The notes beneath the pieces were generated by a model, which searched no databases, had not been told where the DNA came from, and was given only the letters and a program-made list of their open reading frames with translations. From the NCBI RefSeq assembly GCF_030813235.1, contig NZ_JAUSUB010000046.1, forward strand, positions 1 to 33,215: DNA of 33,215 bases, read 5' to 3'. Each line of letters starts with the position of its first letter. Position 1 is the first letter of the stretch. This document shows, piece by piece, positions 16,669-24,295 of this stretch. A program made the translations under genes and the position numbers. The stretch comes from Cytobacillus purgationiresistens. Its GTDB lineage: Bacteria > Bacillota > Bacilli > Bacillales > Cytobacillaceae.

Positions 16669-17700
16669 TTACCAATTTAAAAATGCTTTTAATTCTCCAT
16701 ATCTAGATTTGGATAGAGGAACAGTTTGTTCATTTCCTTTATCAAGCGTTAGACTGTAACTGTTTTTACTCCAAACCACAACTTCCCTAACCCTCTGTAA
16801 ATTCACGAGATAAGAACGATGACAACGATAAAACCCATAAGGAATTAATTTACTCTCTATTTCTTTCATGGATACAGTTGAGTAAAACTCTTCATTATTT
16901 ACATGTAAGATGGTTTGTCGTTCTCTTGTTTCAACAAAATCTATTTCCAATGGATCAAATAAAATATACTTGTCATCTGATTTTGCTGATATTTTCTCAA
17001 ATTTCCTTTGATAAACGGTGTCGTTTTCAATCAGAGAATCGGTTTCATCCTCTTTCACTTCTGCTTCCTTTTCACCTTCATCACCTAACTCCACTTCTTG
17101 TAACCCCCTACTGTTGAGACGGAAAACCTTTGTAGCCATTCGCACCCCCTCTTCTAAGGATGATGTAAATACAATAACAATACCACCATTTTTTAGGATT
17201 TCGTTCAAAACACGATTGAATACTTGTTTCGATTGGAGATCTAATTGATACGTCGGTTCTTGAAAGATAAAAATAGACGTATTTTGAACTAAACTACGAG
17301 CAAATTGTAATCTCTTTTTCTCTGAAAACGTTAAGTGTTTGTTCTTTTTATTACGGATATGAGTCAATTCTGTCAATGCTAGTACGTTATCAATGTTTAT
17401 TTTCACTTTATATAAATCACACCAAAATTGAATACATTGTTCAGGCGTTAGTCGCTTATATTCACCCATATCAGGACGATAAATAAATAGATCTTCACAA
17501 CCTTGTAGTGATTGCTCATTCATCATAATTTCATTTGTAATATAGCTTCTCTTTCCCTCAACAAGAGATAAGAAAGCATTCATATGCTCCATATCCGCTT
17601 GAATAGCGACAATCTCATTCACTTTAATTGTCAAATTAATTGGTGCTAGAATTTCCTTGTTCTTAAGTACCTTTCCAAATCCTTTAAGTATTAATGACAT
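16669..17700 (-). CDS. Degenerate ABC domain fused to LytTR DNA-binding domain
   Basis: A 343-residue protein. Residues 1-210 follow the fold order of an ABC ATPase but with lost catalytic motifs: at the Walker A position (about 33-42) the sequence is QADMEHMNAF with no GxxGxGKS/T; the signature is LTFSEKKRLQ (123-132), and Walker B is IFIFQEPTYQ (143-152), with Gln for Asp. Residues 240-343 are a LytTR domain: YILFDPLEIDFVE and YGFYRCHRSYLVNLQRVREV. The ABC part probably no longer hydrolyses ATP and may sense its permease partner, while LytTR binds DNA. ATG 17700 follows AAGGAGGG; the longer frame upstream lacks a site. Tandem repeats upstream suggest autoregulation. Confidence 0.88.
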   Translation of the reverse strand: MSLILKGFGKVLKNKEILAPINLTIKVNEIVAIQADMEHMNAFLSLVEGKRSYITNEIMMNEQSLQGCEDLFIYRPDMGEYKRLTPEQCIQFWCDLYKVKINIDNVLALTELTHIRNKKNKHLTFSEKKRLQFARSLVQNTSIFIFQEPTYQLDLQSKQVFNRVLNEILKNGGIVIVFTSSLEEGVRMATKVFRLNSRGLQEVELGDEGEKEAEVKEDETDSLIENDTVYQRKFEKISAKSDDKYILFDPLEIDFVETRERQTILHVNNEEFYSTVSMKEIESKLIPYGFYRCHRSYLVNLQRVREVVVWSKNSYSLTLDKGNEQTVPLSKSRYGELKAFLNW

Positions 17701-17730
17701 ATGCAGCCACCCTCCTTCTTTAATCTTCTT

Positions 17731-17811
17731 ATTATGACTGATCTCTGCAACCATAACTTGAGAAAATACGAAATGGAGGTGAAAAAAGTACCAATGGAGG
17801 TGAATGGTACT
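17731..17811 (-). promoter_or_regulatory. Tandem LytTR-type direct repeats and promoter
   Basis: The 12-mer AATGGAGGTGAA is repeated exactly at 17772-17783 and 17793-17804, period 21 bp. On the minus strand CATAAT (17731-17736) is the likely -10, 38 bp from the nearer GGAGGT core; the -35 region is poor, as expected for an activated promoter. The outer repeat also sits inside an inverted repeat, AGTACCA (17787-17793) and TGGTACT (17805-17811). Confidence 0.65.
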
Positions 17812-17899
17812 TGAATTAATCCCTACTTACCTAAAAATCCCATTATTTATCCTTAGTTAAGATGTAGTATGTTATTCACCAATCAACTGATTTCCTTAT

Positions 17900-18093
17900 G
17901 TAAGTGAAGGTTCTACCAGTGGAAAGTCCTGGTATGTAGCTACTTCTTCTCCAGAAAAAAAACTTTTATCTAATGTCCGGAAAACAATGAAAGTTTAAAA
18001 GTTATTATTCAAACGAAGGATGAATTTTCATCAAAGATGGGTAATTTAGGTACTTTAATTGATTTGCCAGTTCCAGATTTTCTTTTAAAGTGA
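17900..18093 (+). pseudogene. Unidentified coding remnant
   Basis: Two coding-like segments in adjacent frames: GSTSGKSWYVATSSPEKKLL from about 17909, then after a shift near 17990 SLKVIIQTKDEFSSKMGNLG and TLIDLPVPDFLLK with a TGA at 18091. Composition looks like the C-terminus of a secreted or regulatory protein, but I do not recognise the family. No start or ribosome site is visible. Confidence 0.35.
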
Positions 18094-18141
18094 GGTGAAC
18101 TATTGTGAATGATTGAATGCTAATTTTTACTTACTTTGTTC

Positions 18142-18215
18142 AACTAAACTGCCGCGTTTGTTACATAAGTAAAAGGCGATCCTTCGTTATGAAGAAACGC
18201 CCCCGTTAGTTGTAG
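18142..18215 (+). repeat. Dispersed repeat copy 5
   Basis: CAACTAAACTGCC at the left and GCCCCCGTTAGTTG at the right form terminal inverted repeats. The core, read on the minus strand, is GGCGTTTCTTC/GAAGGATCGCC with T-rich DNA after it; its sequence differs from copy 4 but the hairpin is kept. Confidence 0.9.
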
Positions 18216-18447
18216 AATGGTAAATAAAAATCTATATACTCTACATTCCTCTTCCATTCAAGGGCGAAAATTGGGAATAACTACCTGTTTGCGTCTTTCT
18301 TCATGAAGAAATTTATTTTTAAATAAAATATCAAAAAGTGATTGACCATAACGTTGCGTCATGTATTAACATAACAATCGTAAGTAGTCATTTACTATGT
18401 ATGCGGTGCAATACAGAAGAATACAGAATCAATTAAGGGGGAAGAAG

Positions 18448-19053
18448 ATGAGTGATGTTAATGCTCGACTACATTACAAGCTGTTAATTCAAATTTTATT
18501 AGGATTATCCCCGTTTTTATTCATAGGATTATTACTTGTAACCATTTTTAGATGGGGAGAGTTTATACCGTTTATCATTTCATTGTTTGTTCCTGATAAT
18601 TTTACTTACTTTTCAGTTATCATACTTGGTTTAATCGTTGGTTTGATCATCCTAGTAATTGCTGTTAGTCTCATCATAGCTACAAATACTGAGCTTCCTG
18701 AAAACGAAGGCGCAGAAATCATATCTAAAATCATGAAGACCCCTAGTGGGATTGCAGTTAGTTCAGTAGGTGGAGGGTTTTTTGAAGAATTTTTCTTTAG
18801 AGGTGTATTAATCGGTCTGTTTATTGGTTACGCTCCATTAGTTGATTGGGTCATAATTTTTATTAGCACATTTATATTTTGGATTATTCATGTCCCCCAA
18901 TATAAAGGAGTTTATTTAGTTTTAGCAGGCGTTTTTATTAATGGTTTTATATTTGCTTTGTTGTTTTATTTTTCGGGTTCTTTAATTCCCGCAATACTCG
19001 CCCACGCTATCTATAACCTTGGAATAGGGATATACTTTATAATAAAATATTAA
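18448..19053 (+). CDS. CPBP family intramembrane metalloprotease
   Basis: A 201-residue membrane protein with about six helices. The catalytic motifs are complete: FFEEFFFRGV (EExxxR) near residue 110, IIHVPQYKG (His) near 150, and LAHAIYNLG (HxxxN) near 188. CPBP/Abi proteases cut membrane substrates; in Gram-positives they often process peptides or give self-immunity to bacteriocins. I see no peptide gene beside it. ATG 18448 follows AAGGGGGAAG; the upstream start at 18397 has no ribosome site. It is monocistronic with its own terminator, and a dispersed repeat lies on each side. Confidence 0.85.
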   Translation: MSDVNARLHYKLLIQILLGLSPFLFIGLLLVTIFRWGEFIPFIISLFVPDNFTYFSVIILGLIVGLIILVIAVSLIIATNTELPENEGAEIISKIMKTPSGIAVSSVGGGFFEEFFFRGVLIGLFIGYAPLVDWVIIFISTFIFWIIHVPQYKGVYLVLAGVFINGFIFALLFYFSGSLIPAILAHAIYNLGIGIYFIIKY

Positions 19054-19077
19054 AAGTGAAGTAAGTATGTAAATAAA

Positions 19078-19112
19078 GGCGCTGTTCCCCAAAAGTGGAG
19101 AGCGCTTTTTTT
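19078..19112 (+). terminator. Terminator after CPBP protease gene
   Basis: GGCGCT with TTCC pairs with GGA and AGCGC, then seven T residues (19106-19112). It lies 25 bases after the stop. Confidence 0.8.
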
Positions 19113-19121
19113 GCTTAACGC

Positions 19122-19156
19122 GACTAAACTGCACAAATAGGAGCAGCTTTTATATA
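19122..19156 (+). repeat. Dispersed repeat copy 6, truncated
   Basis: GACTAAACTGCACAAATAGG then AGCAGCTTTT: only the left end of the family remains. Confidence 0.5.
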
Positions 19157-19198
19157 AGTATTGTTATATTAATGCTTTTTTTCATTTAACTTTATCGA

Positions 19199-19744
19199 TT
19201 ACTCAATCCTATTAGCTACCTTAACCAAAATATCAGAAGTAATTTTATTAGAAACCCTTTTATCAACACTTAACTTATACTGCAAATTATTACTTTCAAA
19301 AACTAATACATCAGACGAGGGATTATTTATGAATAAAGCTTCGACTCCGTTTTTTAAAATAAGAGATTTTTTAATATCCTTATCCCTAACTCCTCTGATT
19401 GGAATTTTATGCTTGATTGGTCTCACATCAATTGAGTAGTGATTTATAGGAGTTTTATCATTAATAAATACTACTTCTAAAGAGTCATTAACTTCTCCAC
19501 CCAAGTCGTTAACCCTTCAAAATAATGTGTGAATTCCAAAGGAAGTATCCTAAATCGTAACTTTAAGTCCAGTTTAAAATGCTTTTCAAAATCCTTTACT
19601 GCTTCTTCCACTGTCTTATAACCAATTTCAGTATAGGAATTCTTCAAAAGATGAAGATACTTCATTAAGGTCTGCAAAAACCACATTAGAATTTGTGGTA
19701 TAGATGAATAATGCTGTTAATAAAAGAAATGGTTTTCTTCTCAT
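19199..19744 (-). pseudogene. Secreted protein of unknown family, two frameshifts
   Basis: ATG 19744 with AGGATG upstream begins a signal peptide (MRRKPFLLLTALFIYTTNSN then VVFAD). The frame stops shortly after at SSSFEEFLY*, while an adjacent frame continues TEIGYKTVEEAVKDFEKHFK, and a second shift near 19490 leads to NDSLEVVFINDKTPINHYSI through SDVLVFESNNLQYKLSVDKR and the C-terminus at 19199. The three pieces make one protein of about 180 residues with a DUF4367-like feel at the C-terminus, which I cannot confirm. Two frameshifts suggest inactivation unless they are sequencing errors. Confidence 0.65.
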
Positions 19745-19807
19745 ATCAATCATCCTAAATTGTATTTAGAATTACTTTCCCAAAATTAATTAACCCTATC
19801 CTACTTC

Positions 19808-19871
19808 CACTAAACTGCCACGTTTGTAACATAAGAAAAAGACATTTCTACAAAAAATGCCCCGTTCGTGT
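19808..19871 (+). repeat. Dispersed repeat copy 7
   Basis: CACTAAACTGCCACGTTTGT, AACATAAGAAAAAGACATT, then GCCCCGTTCGTG. Right end partly eroded. Confidence 0.75.
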
Positions 19872-19898
19872 TAAATGTTTAATCAACTGTTTTACTTT

Positions 19899-20093
19899 TC
19901 ATAACTTTTTACCACACCAAGGACAAAACAGGATTTCAATAGATGAAGAACCCCCATCATGAATTATTAATCCATAATCATTATCTCTTTCATGGAAAAA
20001 TATAAGTTTATCAGGGCATTCAAATAGATCTTTGTGAATGTCACACTTGAAATTCGCATGGTATGTCATGTCATTACAACAATGCTTGTTCAT
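19899..20093 (-). CDS. DUF6980-like small Cys-rich protein
   Basis: A 64-residue protein with paired cysteines: CC at residues 5-6, CDIH and FECPDKLI in the middle, and FCPWCGKKL at the C-terminus. The arrangement with IIHDGGSSSIEILFCPWCG fits the DUF6980 family as I recall it, probably a small zinc-binding protein of unknown role. ATG 20093 has AAGGAG at good spacing. It appears monocistronic, between two copies of the dispersed repeat. Confidence 0.75.
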   Translation of the reverse strand: MNKHCCNDMTYHANFKCDIHKDLFECPDKLIFFHERDNDYGLIIHDGGSSSIEILFCPWCGKKL

Positions 20094-20137
20094 ATATTTT
20101 CTCCTTATTTAATAAGCCCCTATATTTTGAACAAACC

Positions 20138-20245
20138 TTAATTATTTTTTATTAATTTAACCAATTCCCTTATTCCCCCAGCAGCCAATGAGAAGGACAC
20201 AGCCAATAATCCCAATACAATTAAAATACCCATTATAGTTCCCAT
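20138..20245 (-). CDS. 35-residue single-helix membrane peptide
   Basis: Reads MGTIMGILIVLGLLAVSFSL, then AAGGIRELVKLIKNN: one hydrophobic helix followed by a basic amphipathic tail. The upstream AATGAGAT/AAGA sequence is a weak ribosome site. The composition is convincing for a small membrane peptide, but there is no recognised family. The remaining DNA to 20554 holds only a partial dispersed repeat. Confidence 0.4.
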   Translation of the reverse strand: MGTIMGILIVLGLLAVSFSLAAGGIRELVKLIKNN

Positions 20246-20465
20246 TCTTATTATATCTCATTCTTAATTTCTATTAACCAATATAATAATATACAATAAG
20301 CAACATTCTTGTTGCTTTAAAATAATGATTGATTAAAAACCACCTTCAATCCTTATACTACAACTAAAGAAAAAGCGTTATTTTGAAAAATAGATTGATC
20401 AAAATAACTTTTTGCTGTTTGAGTATAAAATAACTTTTTATAATAAAGTTTGATAATTACTTAAT

Positions 20466-20505
20466 GAATTAAAGCCCCGTTACTTTAAGTACATTCCTTC
20501 ACAAT
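20466..20505 (+). repeat. Dispersed repeat copy 8, right end only
   Basis: AAAGCCCCGTTACTTTAAGT then ACATTCCTTCACAA matches the right end and the flank seen at copies 1, 10, 11 and 13. The left part is not recognisable, though AACTAAAGAAAAAGCG at 20362 may be a trace. Confidence 0.6.
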
Positions 20506-20554
20506 TTCTTGTTTTCTGTTTATGAAGTGCCATATAATATGAAACATATGAAAT

Positions 20555-21355
20555 TCATATAATTGATTGAACAAAAGAAACAAGTAGTCCATTAAACTCA
20601 TCATAGTTATCATAGTTTGCGTTATGAGAGGCACTCGAAATAATTTCCAATGGAAACCCTGTCTTTTCAGCCCAGCTATTACAGTATTTTTTAACATAAC
20701 CTGTATTGTCATATTCTCCATAAGTAATCAAAACTGGACAGTTAAATTGAACTTCATCATCTATCTTCAAAAACTCACCATAAACTGCACTAGCCGCCTT
20801 CAACATGTCTTTTTTACCCAAACTAACTAAGGATTTGTACATACTTGTCCTTGCTTCATCAGTTACTGTAATAGCCTTTGCACCTGCTTTACAGTAATAA
20901 CTAAATGGGTACAGTCTGGCAATAGTAGAATATTGTTTTATCCAAAACAGTTCCGATTTTTTATAATAACTTTTACCATAAGGAGTTGTGCCTATTCCTA
21001 TAAACCCTATTACCTTGTCCCCATATTCATGAATAAAGGACTGAGCAATATAACCTCCTGCTGACTGCCCCACTAAGACTATTTTTTCTATATTCTCCTG
21101 TTCGAGTATAGTTAACATCTCTTCATTTACATTTGCGAAAGAAAAATCTTCATACGGTCTTGATTTTCCATGCAAAGGAAAATCCCAAGTTATCAACTTA
21201 TATTCAGCAGATAGATGCTCAACTTGTTTATCGAAAAGGGTGTGGTCTCCTGTTAATCCATGACAAAAAACAATAGCAAATTCTTGTGGAGGAACTATTT
21301 CATTCGTCCAGTAATAGATCGTTCCTTTTGATGATTGTATCTTTCTCTCAATCAT
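20555..21355 (-). CDS. Alpha/beta hydrolase
   Basis: A 266-residue alpha/beta-hydrolase fold protein. The oxyanion region is VFCHGLTGDHTLF, the nucleophile elbow is LVGQSAGGYIAQS (Ser about 98), the acid is in LITYGEYDNTGYV, and the histidine in SSASHNANYDNYDEF near the C-terminus. No signal peptide, so cytoplasmic. Substrate unknown; the lack of a long lid suggests a small ester or lactone. ATG 21355 follows GGGAGGG at good spacing. Single-gene unit between dispersed repeats. Confidence 0.88.
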   Translation of the reverse strand: MIERKIQSSKGTIYYWTNEIVPPQEFAIVFCHGLTGDHTLFDKQVEHLSAEYKLITWDFPLHGKSRPYEDFSFANVNEEMLTILEQENIEKIVLVGQSAGGYIAQSFIHEYGDKVIGFIGIGTTPYGKSYYKKSELFWIKQYSTIARLYPFSYYCKAGAKAITVTDEARTSMYKSLVSLGKKDMLKAASAVYGEFLKIDDEVQFNCPVLITYGEYDNTGYVKKYCNSWAEKTGFPLEIISSASHNANYDNYDEFNGLLVSFVQSII

Positions 21356-21466
21356 TTGCTGACCCTCCCTATAATAATTGCATTTTAAATTTTCTAATGG
21401 ATTTCTTATATTAAATCAATTGTATGTCAGTATCTTGCAACCACTGCTACTTATAGTGAAGAACAT

Positions 21467-21545
21467 CTAACCTGCTGCGTTAGTTCAATAAATTCAACAA
21501 AAAAAGGACATTCCCTTTTTTAAGAAAGCACCCTTTTGTTGAAGA
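21467..21545 (+). repeat. Dispersed repeat copy 9
   Basis: CTAACCTGCTGCGTTAGTTC, AACAAAAAAAGGACATTCCC, then AAGCACCCTTTTGTTGAAG. Just downstream of the VOC remnant. Confidence 0.85.
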
Positions 21546-21570
21546 AACTATTTATTCAATTTTTCTTTTC

Positions 21571-21815
21571 TTAGTCGCTTTCAATTGCCTCATAAATTTC
21601 AACTAAGTTGTCATCTGGATCTCTGAAATGAGCTACTTTAATACCCCAATCAACTTGTTTAAGTGGTTCATTAATAAATTTTACTCCCTGTCTTTTAAGA
21701 GAGTTATATGTATCTTCTACACTGTCAACAAGGATTATTAATGAAGTTTTATCCATTAAAACAAAAAACACTCTTTAAAATTTTTCGTCAATAATCGAAC
21801 ATGCGTTAGTCTCAT
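21571..21815 (-). pseudogene. VOC/glyoxalase-family protein with internal deletion
   Basis: ATG 21815 (GGAG upstream) starts MRLTHVRLLTKNFKECFLF, a typical first strand and helix of a VOC protein, then hits TAA. An adjacent frame continues MDKTSLIILVDSVEDTYNSL and VAHFRDPDDNLVEIYEAIES, the C-terminal beta-alpha unit with the metal-site Glu. About 45 residues in the middle are missing compared with the usual 120-130, and the frame is shifted at the junction. It is a deletion remnant. Confidence 0.82.
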
Positions 21816-21855
21816 ACCATCACTCCAATTAGTAAGATTTTAATTATAATTCAAA

Positions 21856-21876
21856 ATTCAACATTCAACATTCAAC
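21856..21876. repeat. Heptamer tandem repeat
   Basis: ATTCAAC is repeated three times head to tail, followed by ATT. A simple slippage repeat in intergenic DNA. Confidence 0.85.
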
Positions 21877-22031
21877 ATTTATCATCAAAAGGCCTTTAAA
21901 CTTTCAACAAAAATATTATTATCCCTTCTTTAGAAGGAAACCCAGAATAATTATTTCTATGATCCTCAAAATATCCTATTTACTCTATCAAATGATCCTA
22001 TTGTTGAACAAAGAATAAACAGCTCTCTTTC

Positions 22032-22120
22032 ACTAACATGCCCCTTTTGTTCCATAAGAAAAAGAGCTTTCTTATTTAAGGAAAGCCCCCAGATAGTTTA
22101 AGTGTATTCATTCACAATCA
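22032..22120 (+). repeat. Dispersed repeat copy 10
   Basis: CACTAACATGCCCCTTTTGT, TCCATAAGAAAAAGAGC, core with GCTTTC/GAAAGC, then GCCCCCAGATAGTTTAAGT. Minus-strand hairpin is followed by TCTTTTTC. Confidence 0.88.
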
Positions 22121-22125
22121 TCCCA

Positions 22126-22157
22126 ACTGTAAATAAAAAGAGCTGTCAAAACAGCTC
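22126..22157 (-). terminator. Terminator after AraC-family gene
   Basis: A perfect 7-bp stem, GAGCTGT and ACAGCTC (22140-22157), with a four-base loop, followed on the minus strand by CTTTTTATTT. It lies 23 bases after the AraC stop. Confidence 0.85.
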
Positions 22158-22180
22158 AATGAATACATCTCAAAATTTAA

Positions 22181-23053
22181 CTATTTTTTCAAAACTGGAA
22201 TCCAAATTTCGCTTATTACTGATGGTGAAGTTAAATCTTTACTTTTAATCGACAAGATTTCAGGTCCTTCTGTTACTTGATAGTTGGAAGATGGAAACCA
22301 CTCAGAATAAATCCTTCCCCAAGTTTCCTGTAGTGTACTAGGAAAAGGTCCCATTGATTCGAATATCGCCCATGTTAAGGCAGGAACTTCAAGTTTTGAA
22401 AAGTTTTCAGGGCATTCTTGTGTTGTTGCTACTCCTAAATACTGATCAAGCTCTCCTTTTTCTTCCATGCGTCCTTCAGAAAAGTTTGTAGATGCTTGAA
22501 TCATCCCTTTAGGTTCAACATTAGAGAGTTTTTTTAATTGATCTGTTTTTTTCATAGGCAAAGATTTCCACATCGCTGTAATTTCCGGGTTTTCTCCTTC
22601 AAAAATAATTGGAACTCTTTTCATGATACCGACTATGTTAAATGCCTCTTTTTGTTCAATTCGATAATTCATTTCATTTCCTCCTCTAATTGATAATTGA
22701 AAGGTCATTAGTGGATAGGCTTTTAAGTGCTGGCCATTATTTCTTGCTGCTGACGGTGTTACACCATGTAAATTTTGAAAAGCTCTAGTAAAAGAGTCCG
22801 GTGAATTGTATCCATATTTAATCGCAACATCAATTATTTTTATGGTACTATTTATAAGCTCAAATGCTGCCAAACTAAGGCGTCTGCGGCGGATGTATTC
22901 TGACAAGGTAATACCAGCAAGGAAAGAAAACATCCTTTTAAAATGATATTCTGAACAATGAGCTAACCTTGCCACGACTTTGAAGTCTATTTCGTTAGTG
23001 AGATTTTCCTCAATATACTTCATTGCATCATTCATGTTCTTAAGCAAATCCAC
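22181..23053 (-). CDS. AraC-family regulator with GyrI-like ligand domain
   Basis: A 290-residue protein. Residues 1-105 are the AraC/XylS double HTH: DFKVVARLAHCSEYHFKRMF (first helix-turn-helix) and IDVAIKYGYNSPDSFTRAF then HGVTPSAAR (second). Residues 128-289 form a GyrI-like/effector-binding domain (MNYRIEQKEAFNIVGIMKRV; WAIFESMGPFPSTLQETWGR; GPEILSIKS). Such proteins bind hydrophobic drugs or small ligands and switch on export genes. Start GTG 23053 with GGAGGG. No target gene is adjacent, so its regulon is elsewhere or limited to itself. Confidence 0.9.
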   Translation of the reverse strand: MDLLKNMNDAMKYIEENLTNEIDFKVVARLAHCSEYHFKRMFSFLAGITLSEYIRRRRLSLAAFELINSTIKIIDVAIKYGYNSPDSFTRAFQNLHGVTPSAARNNGQHLKAYPLMTFQLSIRGGNEMNYRIEQKEAFNIVGIMKRVPIIFEGENPEITAMWKSLPMKKTDQLKKLSNVEPKGMIQASTNFSEGRMEEKGELDQYLGVATTQECPENFSKLEVPALTWAIFESMGPFPSTLQETWGRIYSEWFPSSNYQVTEGPEILSIKSKDLTSPSVISEIWIPVLKK

Positions 23054-23145
23054 TATATCCCTCCTTCATCATTAGATTAGCAGGAATTGAATGTAACCAT
23101 CCGACTTTTTGTGCACCATTTTGTAGGGGTTATTCCTTTCTTTCA

Positions 23146-23235
23146 CAAACTGCCACTTTAGTCGAATAAAAAAGGCTGCTGGCTGCAGCCCTTTATTTAA
23201 TAAAGCCCCCGTTACTTTAAGTAGAGTATTTCACA
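23146..23235 (+). repeat. Dispersed repeat copy 11
   Basis: ACTGCCACTTTAGTCGAATA, core GGCTGCTGGCTGCAGCC (strong hairpin), TTTATTTAATAAAG, right end GCCCCCGTTACTTTAAGT. Forms a subfamily with copies 12 and 22. Confidence 0.9.
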
Positions 23236-23311
23236 AATATCATCAGTAAATAGCATTTAGACATAGAATTGAATAACGAATTAACTCTTATTCATGAGAT
23301 AAATATAATGT

Positions 23312-23503
23312 CTATTTGTGGAACTTTTTAAAGTTTTCTTTTTTATTCCTCCAAATAAAAAAGAAAACATAGAGCATACCAAGTAAAAAATAATTACTAA
23401 TCATTAGAGGAAGAAATGTATTCAGTATCCATAAATTGATGCCATTAGTTAGAATTGAAGGAAAGGGTGAAAATATAAGATATAGTAGTGTATAGACAAT
23501 CAT
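23312..23503 (-). CDS. Small membrane protein, N-terminus uncertain
   Basis: From ATG 23503 there are 63 residues with two hydrophobic segments (MIVYTLLYLIFSPFPSIL; PLMISNYFLLGMLYVFFFIW) and a basic tail. The start is poorly spaced from GAGGT. The same frame stays open upstream to 23608 with protein-like sequence (FFYLPLIIGEIIERKIGIGK), including a third helix, but has no start codon there. So this may be a gene that lost its beginning. No family recognised. Confidence 0.4.
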   Translation of the reverse strand: MIVYTLLYLIFSPFPSILTNGINLWILNTFLPLMISNYFLLGMLYVFFFIWRNKKENFKKFHK

Positions 23504-23718
23504 ACCTCTTTTCCCAATCCCTATCTTTCTTTCAATTATCTCCCCTATAATAAGTGGTAAATAAAAAAAAATGTTTAATTGTAAATTAAGCTTTAAAAAA
23601 AAGATGAACTACAATATTACTTAAATAATACCCCAATGCCCCCAAAATAGTCTTAAAAGGTACAACATATTATGAGGGTGAACCTGAAATGTGATTCGTG
23701 TTCTTCATACCAAGGATT
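23504..23718. other. Interval upstream of small membrane protein
   Basis: Apart from the in-frame extension described for the neighbouring gene (to 23608), I see no gene or clear promoter here. Confidence 0.4.
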
Positions 23719-23800
23719 GGCTAACCTGCCACTTTAGTCGAATTAAAAAGGCTGCTGGCTGCAGTACTTTATTTAATAAAGCCCCCAATAGTTGAAGATA
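23719..23800 (+). repeat. Dispersed repeat copy 12
   Basis: GGCTAACCTGCCACTTTAGT, CGAATTAAAAAGGCTGCTGG, CTGCAGTACTTTATTTAATA then AAGCCCCCAATAGTTGAAG. Nearly identical to copy 11 over the first 45 bases, suggesting recent duplication. Confidence 0.9.
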
Positions 23801-23923
23801 GTATACCTTATAATTATCCTCTACTTTATTTCGTTAAAGGACTTTGGTAGAGTTGGTTACTCTTTATTGGCTTTTTATGTTAAATATTAACAAGTTGCAA
23901 TATTCAGAAGGGAGATACCAAAT

Positions 23924-24093
23924 ATGACTATGGATATTATTCTATTTGCAACCGTGCTTATATAGGGTGCATCAATACACGAATTAAGTAAACCATCAAA
24001 AAAACAAAATAAGAAAAATAATAACTCTCACAGCTTTCAGTACTCTATCAACATTAGTTACAACATTTTCACTTTTTCAAACAATATTTTGAC
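23924..24093 (+). pseudogene. Broken small two-helix membrane protein
   Basis: GAAGGGAG lies nine bases before ATG 23924. The frame reads MTMDIILFATVLI, a TAG at 23963-23965, then GASIHELSKPSKKQNKKN; a shift of one frame then gives ITLTAFSTLSTLVTTFSLFQ to TIF and TGA at 24091. Joined, this is a protein of about 56 residues, with a hydrophobic helix, a lysine-rich loop and a second hydrophobic helix. A perfect terminator follows 13 bases later. Family unknown. Layout resembles small membrane or holin-like peptides, but that is only a resemblance. Confidence 0.5.
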
Positions 24094-24106
24094 TTAAGCA
24101 ATAGGG

Positions 24107-24141
24107 CACTTTTCTGCATTTTTGAAAAGTGCTTTTTTTTA
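24107..24141 (+). terminator. Intrinsic terminator
   Basis: A perfect 9-bp stem, GCACTTTTC (24107-24115) and GAAAAGTGC (24125-24133), followed by eight T residues. It closes the small transcription unit that starts near 23924. Confidence 0.93.
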
Positions 24142-24225
24142 AACTAACCTGCCGCTATAGCGACATAACAAAAAGACTTCCCTTTATTTAAGAAAAGCCC
24201 CCGTTAGATTAAGTACATAAATTCA
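24142..24225 (+). repeat. Dispersed repeat copy 13
   Basis: AAACTAACCTGCCGCTATAG, CGACATAACAAAAAG, core CTTCCCTTTATTTAAGAAAAG, right end GCCCCCGTTAGATTAAGT. Contains the perfect palindrome CGCTATAGCG in its left arm. Confidence 0.92.
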
Positions 24226-24295
24226 CAAATTATAAATTCAGAAAAGTTAATATTTCCTCTCATATTTTCTCATATATGTTTTGCTTAATTATAAA

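Noticed and set aside
16669..17700. Ordinary ABC transporter ATPase
   Set aside because: Walker A is absent, Walker B lacks the Asp, and a LytTR domain is fused; it is better described as a regulator.
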